From UBA1479 sp002706405 (GTDB taxonomy: Bacteria; Pseudomonadota; Alphaproteobacteria; Rhodospirillales; Casp-alpha2), in assembly GCA_963972255.1 (NCBI GenBank), contig CAXATO010000003.1, forward strand, positions 186,001-250,000: DNA of 64,000 nt, written 5' to 3'. Numbering within the stretch: position 1 is the first letter of the stretch; each line of letters opens with the position of its first letter. Below, one piece after another: positions 60,011 to 64,000 of the stretch. The notes below the pieces were generated by a model. It worked only from the letters and a program-made list of their open reading frames with translations, was not told the DNA's origin and did no database searches. Made by a program: the position numbers and the translations under genes.

Positions 60011-60847
60011 ATGTTGAAGGTCCTGAGCCCAGAGGCCCTGCGTCAATTCGAGGATGAAGGTTATTACAGCCCCGTCGACGTGCTGTCGGCGGCGGAAGCA
60101 CGTGATCTGCGCGCCCGGATCGAAGCCTTCGAGGCATCCCAGGGCGCTCCGGTCAACGGCCAGCAGCGCAATAAATCGCACCTGTTGTTCAAATGGCTGG
60201 ACGACTTGATCCGCGACGCCCGCATTGTCGACATGATGGAAGACATCCTGGGCCCCGACATCCTGTGCTGGAACACCCTGTTCTGGACCAAGGAGCCGGG
60301 CTCGGGCCAGTACGTCTCCTGGCATCAGGATTCCAACTACTGGGGGCTGGCGGGCGGCGAGGTGGTGACGGCCTGGCTGGCGCTGTCGGAAGCCAGCGAG
60401 GAAGCGGGCTGTATGCGGGTCATGCCCGGCACCCATAAGGGCCCGCCGCTCAAGCACGAAGACCTGTATAACGCCGCCAACATGCTGACCCGGGGCCAGG
60501 AAATCACCCAGGGCATCGACGAAACGCATGCGGTCCTGATGCCGTTGAAGCCTGGGCAGATGTCGCTGCACAACATCCGCCTGGCCCATGCCTCGGGCCC
60601 CAATCTGTCGACCGACCGGCGGGGCGGAATTTCCCTGCATTACATGCCGGCCAAGGCCATGCAGAGCGTCGGCCAGTGGGATACCGCGGCCCTGGTGCGG
60701 GGCCGGGACCGCTTCAATCATTTCGAACACACCCCGCGGGTGACGGCGGATATGGATCCGGAAACCGTCGCTTATCACGCCCGCGCGGCCGAGGCCGTGC
60801 GTCAGGTCCTGTACCACGGCGCGGATCAGATGACGGGCAAGCTGTAG
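60011..60847 (+). CDS. Phytanoyl-CoA dioxygenase (PhyH) family protein
   Basis: A 278-residue Fe(II)/2-oxoglutarate-dependent oxygenase. The iron ligands HxD appear in SWHQDSNYWGL, and the distal His and Arg region in LHNIRLAHASGPNLSTDRRGGISLHY. Members hydroxylate a range of small molecules, including osmolytes and quaternary amines; the substrate here is unknown. GGGAGGA six bases before the ATG at 60011 makes the start clear. It may be transcribed with murA, but no functional link is apparent. Confidence 0.92.
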   Translation: MLKVLSPEALRQFEDEGYYSPVDVLSAAEARDLRARIEAFEASQGAPVNGQQRNKSHLLFKWLDDLIRDARIVDMMEDILGPDILCWNTLFWTKEPGSGQYVSWHQDSNYWGLAGGEVVTAWLALSEASEEAGCMRVMPGTHKGPPLKHEDLYNAANMLTRGQEITQGIDETHAVLMPLKPGQMSLHNIRLAHASGPNLSTDRRGGISLHYMPAKAMQSVGQWDTAALVRGRDRFNHFEHTPRVTADMDPETVAYHARAAEAVRQVLYHGADQMTGKL

Positions 60848-60865
60848 GGAAGGGGCCGACCCTGC

Positions 60866-61948
60866 TCAGATGCCGTTGGGCGACAGGTCCTGCACCACCC
60901 AGGTGCCCGCCGCCGTGCGTGCCGCCGCAAGCTCATAGACCGGAATGGTGATCAGGAAGGCGACGCCATCGGCGCCGGGCAGGTTTTCGAAACTGATTTT
61001 TCCCTTGTGCCGTTCCATGATCGATTGCGCCGCCTGCAAGGTGATGGCGGCCCCTTCGCGGCCCGGATCAATGGCCGACGGGTCGATTCCGTAGGCGTCG
61101 AACAGCCGCTTGCCGATGCGCGACGAGATATGCGGCCCGGCGTCGGTAATGCGGATGATCAGGCTCAGGCGGTCGCCCATGACCTCGACCAGGACGCGTC
61201 CGCCCTTGGGGCTGCGCCCGACGGCGTTCAGCAGCACTTCGACCAGGGCCTTGGTCAGGCGATCGGACTGTCCCTTGACGATCCGTCGGGCGACCATGCC
61301 CGGAGCGAAATGGATGCGGATGCCGCGCGCCTTGCCCAGGGGGGCGATGGTGTCGATCACGGTTTCCAGCATGTCGATCAGGTTTATGGGCTCCCAACTG
61401 GTGATCAGCGCATTGCGCTGCAGGGCGTTGGCCCGTTCCAGATCGGCGACCAGGGCGTACAGACTGTTCACGCTGTTGACCGCATCATCGATCAGCAGCC
61501 GGGCTTCGTTGGCGTTCAGGTGGGTCGCGTGAGAGCGCAGAATGCCCAGCTTGGCCCCCATGTTGCCGGCGGCTTCCGTCAGGTCCTGAATGGTGCGTTG
61601 GTAGAGTTCCGTCTTGGCGTCGTTGGCCAGTTCGGCGTTCTCCCGCGCCAGGGCGGCTTCGTCCCGGGCGATCTCCATGGCGTGGGAATGGGCCCGCAGC
61701 ACCCGTCGCGTCACCCTGCGCTGGCCGCGCAGGACCGTCCGCAAGCCCCATAGGGCATATCCCATTCCGGCAAGGCTGCAGAGCAGGACGGCCGCCAGGG
61801 CATCGCCCAGGTTCCAGTCCTCGACGTGGTGCACAATGGTGTGAATGCCGCCGAACAGGTCAAGCTGGATCGAAACGCCTGTCAGGACGGCGGCGGCGCA
61901 GCAGATAAGAGCCGCGCTCCATACGCGGCGGCGGATGGGCGTTCGCAT
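60866..61948 (-). CDS. Degenerate sensor histidine kinase-like membrane protein
   Basis: A 360-residue protein with two N-terminal membrane helices (about 10-30 and 48-70), a long helix and a C-terminal HATPase fold. The dimerisation helix has AKTELYQRTIQDLTEAAG, where the phosphorylated histidine of the usual S-H-E-L is a glutamine (Gln121). The ATP-lid boxes are also weak: DAGPHIS for DxGxGI, and REGAAITL for GxGLGL, though the N-box asparagine in EVLLNAVGRSP remains. It may be a pseudokinase. No response regulator is adjacent. The start at 61948 is favoured. Confidence 0.8.
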   Translation of the reverse strand: MRTPIRRRVWSAALICCAAAVLTGVSIQLDLFGGIHTIVHHVEDWNLGDALAAVLLCSLAGMGYALWGLRTVLRGQRRVTRRVLRAHSHAMEIARDEAALARENAELANDAKTELYQRTIQDLTEAAGNMGAKLGILRSHATHLNANEARLLIDDAVNSVNSLYALVADLERANALQRNALITSWEPINLIDMLETVIDTIAPLGKARGIRIHFAPGMVARRIVKGQSDRLTKALVEVLLNAVGRSPKGGRVLVEVMGDRLSLIIRITDAGPHISSRIGKRLFDAYGIDPSAIDPGREGAAITLQAAQSIMERHKGKISFENLPGADGVAFLITIPVYELAAARTAAGTWVVQDLSPNGI

Positions 61949-62140
61949 TGCTTTCCATCCATGTCCTCGGTGTCCCCGCGCCGGGCGCGTGGACCGTTTC
62001 CCCACCGCTAGAGTGGGCGGGGTTGGGAACCCTGTAAGTGATCCCCATCACAGGAAAATGGGGTGGCGGCATGCGCCCGCGGACAGGCCGTCGCCCGCGC
62101 CTGGATCAGGCGGATTGCCTGAGCTAGGCTGCCGGTTCGA

Positions 62141-62941
62141 TTGCGAAACGGGCGGCTTCTTTTGACCGATAAAATCCCATATCTCACCGCTGCCGGCCGG
62201 CGCCTGGAATATGCCTGGTGGGGCGAACCGCCGGTGGCGGAAAGACCAGCGCTTGTGTTTCTGCACGAGGGCCTCGGCTGCGTCGATATGTGGCGCGATG
62301 TGCCCGAAACCCTTGCCGGCCTGACGGGATTGCCCGCCTTTGCCTATTCGCGGGCCGGCTACGGGCGGTCCGAGGGTATCCCCTTGCCGCGCCCCGCCGA
62401 TTACCATGCGCCAGAGGCCTATGACGTTCTGCCCGCGGTGCTGGATGCCGCCGGGATCGGCCGGGCGGTGCTGATCGGCCATTCCGACGGCGGCACCATT
62501 GCCTTGATGGCGGCGGGCCGCGACCCGCGTATCCATGGCGTGGTGACCATGGCGGCCCATGTGTTCAACGAGGACGTGACCATCCGGGGCATCCGGGCGG
62601 CCCGGAAAGCCTGGCGGGAAACGGCCCTGCGCGACCGCCTGCGTCGCTATCACGGCGACAACGTGGAGGCGGCCTTTTTCGGCTGGAACGACACCTGGCT
62701 GACCGACGCTTTCCGTACCTGGAACGTGACCGATTGCCTGCCGTCCGTGACCTGCCCCGTGCTGGTGGTGCAGGGCGCGGACGACCAGTACGGCACGGCG
62801 GCCCAGGTCCATGCCATCGCGTCCGGGGTTTCCGGCCCGGCCCGCGACCTGATCCTGCCCGGGTGCGGCCATAGCCCGCATTTGGAGGCGCCGGACAGCC
62901 TGCTCCCGGAGATCGCCCGTTTCATCGCCGGTCTGACGTGA
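62141..62941 (+). CDS. Alpha/beta hydrolase
   Basis: A 266-residue alpha/beta hydrolase fold protein. The oxyanion block is LVFLHEGLGCVDMWRDVP, the nucleophile Ser is in LIGHSDGGTIAL, the acid in VVQGADDQYG and the His in LPGCGHSPHLEAP. These fit an esterase or a C-C bond hydrolase, but the substrate is not apparent. There is no ATG near the beginning; TTG at 62141 or 62162 would serve, and neither has a clear ribosome site. It stands alone between the sensor-like gene and a membrane protein. Confidence 0.88.
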   Translation: MRNGRLLLTDKIPYLTAAGRRLEYAWWGEPPVAERPALVFLHEGLGCVDMWRDVPETLAGLTGLPAFAYSRAGYGRSEGIPLPRPADYHAPEAYDVLPAVLDAAGIGRAVLIGHSDGGTIALMAAGRDPRIHGVVTMAAHVFNEDVTIRGIRAARKAWRETALRDRLRRYHGDNVEAAFFGWNDTWLTDAFRTWNVTDCLPSVTCPVLVVQGADDQYGTAAQVHAIASGVSGPARDLILPGCGHSPHLEAPDSLLPEIARFIAGLT

Positions 62942-63013
62942 AACGGGCGCCCTCCGGGTCCGTGGCGGCTCAATCGAAGCGTCCGTAATAAGGCTGATGC
63001 CATCGGCGAGGGA

Positions 63014-63406
63014 TTACTGCGCGTTCGCCTCTTGCGCCGGTTCCGGGACCTGCCGGGGGATATCGATCAGGCGGCCGAACGGTGAAAGTCCCGCCTCGGC
63101 CATTGTCAGGCGCTCGCGGCAATGGAAGCCGTGCCAGATGACCTTGGCTACCGCCGCGCAAACGACCGGTGCGGCCAAGGTCGCCAATTCGCTGCCCAGG
63201 CCGGCCCGGATCAGGGCGTCGACCTCCAAGCCGATGGCGATCAGGATGGCGACCCCGATGGCGATGGACAGCAGGGAGTCGATGGCATCGCGCGTCCGCC
63301 AGGTTGAACGTTGGGTGAATCGCATGAAAAGGACGCCAGCCAGAATCAGCGCCAACGACACGATCATGGCGGTGGTTTCCAGGGCAATGGAATAAATGGG
63401 AGACAT
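63014..63406 (-). CDS. Small membrane protein of unknown function
   Basis: A 130-residue protein I do not recognise. Hydrophobic segments span about 8-28, 44-60 and 70-92. The cytoplasmic C-terminal tail has WHGFHCRERL and an acidic, alanine-rich end. The start at 63406 (MSPIYSIALETT) follows AAAGAAG; the open frame extends further without support. There is no informative neighbour. Confidence 0.65.
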   Translation of the reverse strand: MSPIYSIALETTAMIVSLALILAGVLFMRFTQRSTWRTRDAIDSLLSIAIGVAILIAIGLEVDALIRAGLGSELATLAAPVVCAAVAKVIWHGFHCRERLTMAEAGLSPFGRLIDIPRQVPEPAQEANAQ

Positions 63407-63570
63407 GGCACTTCTTTCGTATCTCGTGACGGCATGACGTTGGCGCCGGGTCGTCGCCACGGGCGAGTGTCCAGGACAGGGTCCAGGGTCGGCTCCGGTC
63501 ATGCCGGGGGCGGCCTAAGCGGCCGCGGATTGTAGAAGGGGGGCTTGATGCGGCGTTCGCCGCAATGCGG

Positions 63571-63969
63571 TCAGGCGCCCGGCGGCGCGCGGGATTGGAA
63601 CCCGTCCGTCGGGGAGAGCCGCCATGTCTGTCGGTTGGCAGCCGTCACGATGGGGCCCTGGCTGTCCGCCGGTGCGAGGGTCGGCATCATGGCGGGAAGT
63701 GCCAAAGAGCCATCCAGGTCCGTCAATGACTCCAGGGACGGGGCGCTTGTTACGACGCGGCCCAAGGCCCGGCGAAGCAGGGCTTCGCGTTTCTCCCTGA
63801 CACTCAGGTCCGGGCTTCCCGGCAGGGACAGCGGGGCGCTGGTCTGGACGGTCCCGCCGTTCCAGGGCGTCGCGCCTGCTACCGCCGACAGCCATAACAG
63901 AACCGCCGCGAAGCAAAGGCCCGGCACCAGGAACCCCTGGGTCGTCCGGAATGTCGATGACCTGGACAT
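63571..63969 (-). CDS. Possible exported protein of unknown function
   Basis: A 132-residue frame with an N-terminal hydrophobic stretch (about 13-33) that could be a signal peptide ending AVAGA. The mature part is rich in Pro, Ser, Leu and Thr and has low sequence complexity. No ribosome site is evident and the family is unknown. It may be a real small exported protein or a chance frame; the hydrophobic leader is the main support. Confidence 0.45.
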   Translation of the reverse strand: MSRSSTFRTTQGFLVPGLCFAAVLLWLSAVAGATPWNGGTVQTSAPLSLPGSPDLSVREKREALLRRALGRVVTSAPSLESLTDLDGSLALPAMMPTLAPADSQGPIVTAANRQTWRLSPTDGFQSRAPPGA

Positions 63970-64000
63970 GCCGGTAATCTACCATGCCTTTGTTCCCGCG

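Noticed and set aside
62970..63161. Short minus-strand frame after the hydrolase
   Set aside because: It overlaps the membrane protein gene, has no ribosome site and its composition is Arg/Gly/Pro-rich noise.

Overview
The window reads as a chromosome segment of a GC-rich alphaproteobacterium, most likely from the Rhodospirillales or a related order. Supporting signs are a GapR/DUF2312 nucleoid protein, a DUF1289 protein, an aa3-type ctaC-ctaD-ctaG-ctaE cluster, a class I PHA synthase, UPF0301 (YqgE) and a complete alphaproteobacterial-type Sox thiosulfate oxidation system. No phage, insertion sequence or CRISPR array is visible. The only stable RNA gene seen is a tRNA-Thr(GGT). All assignments rest on reading the sequence and its translations; no database search was run.

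Layout. 1-5.2 kb: a glutathione S-transferase and a three-gene binding-protein-dependent ABC importer. 5.2-9.2 kb: peroxiredoxin, a DsbD-type thiol:disulfide reductase, YqgE and a small unknown. 9.2-13.5 kb: an M32 carboxypeptidase-thrC-M16 peptidase operon. 13.5-21.4 kb: cytochrome oxidase genes. On one strand lie heme O synthase, a degenerate oxidase subunit I-like protein, DUF420 and a 29-residue membrane peptide. On the other lie ctaC, ctaD, ctaG, ctaE and DUF983. 21.4-27.2 kb: a GDCCVxC protein, an SLC13-type permease, phaC and a chemoreceptor. 27.2-32.7 kb: a GAF-phosphatase-kinase fusion, a STAS protein and MlaE-MlaF-MlaD-lipoprotein, which together look like a phospho-regulated lipid transport operon. 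32.7-42.3 kb: rRNA methyltransferase, gapR, an unusual response regulator, Nudix, YbdK and N-formylglutamate amidohydrolase, DMT and MFS transporters, a glyoxalase and a YeeE/YedE (TsuA-like) sulfur permease.

42.4-56.3 kb is the sulfur oxidation island: a spermidine-synthase-like protein, exported DsrE, soxF, soxS, soxXYZAB, soxV (ccdA), an unknown exported helical protein, soxW, soxCD and the ArsR-type regulator soxR. Thiosulfate would be bound to SoxYZ by SoxAX, hydrolysed by SoxB and oxidised by SoxCD. Electrons would pass through c-type cytochromes, plausibly to the aa3 oxidase encoded in the same window. SoxF would oxidise sulfide, and SoxS, SoxV, SoxW and the DsbD-like protein would keep periplasmic thiols reduced.

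56.5-64 kb: tRNA-Thr, an argininosuccinate lyase-family enzyme, a small basic protein with murA, a PhyH-type dioxygenase, a degenerate sensor kinase, a hydrolase and two poorly known proteins.

The most interesting hidden structure is a family of very AT-rich, imperfectly palindromic sites related to ATATTCA...TGTGAAT, standing out in otherwise GC-rich DNA. They lie ahead of soxX, soxC, soxW and dsrE, between the TsuA-like and spermidine-synthase-like genes, and near soxR. They also lie outside the island, ahead of the chemoreceptor gene and, more weakly, the GST gene. They are best explained as operators of the persulfide-type sensor SoxR, which would put chemotaxis and possibly PHA and GST functions into the sulfur regulon.
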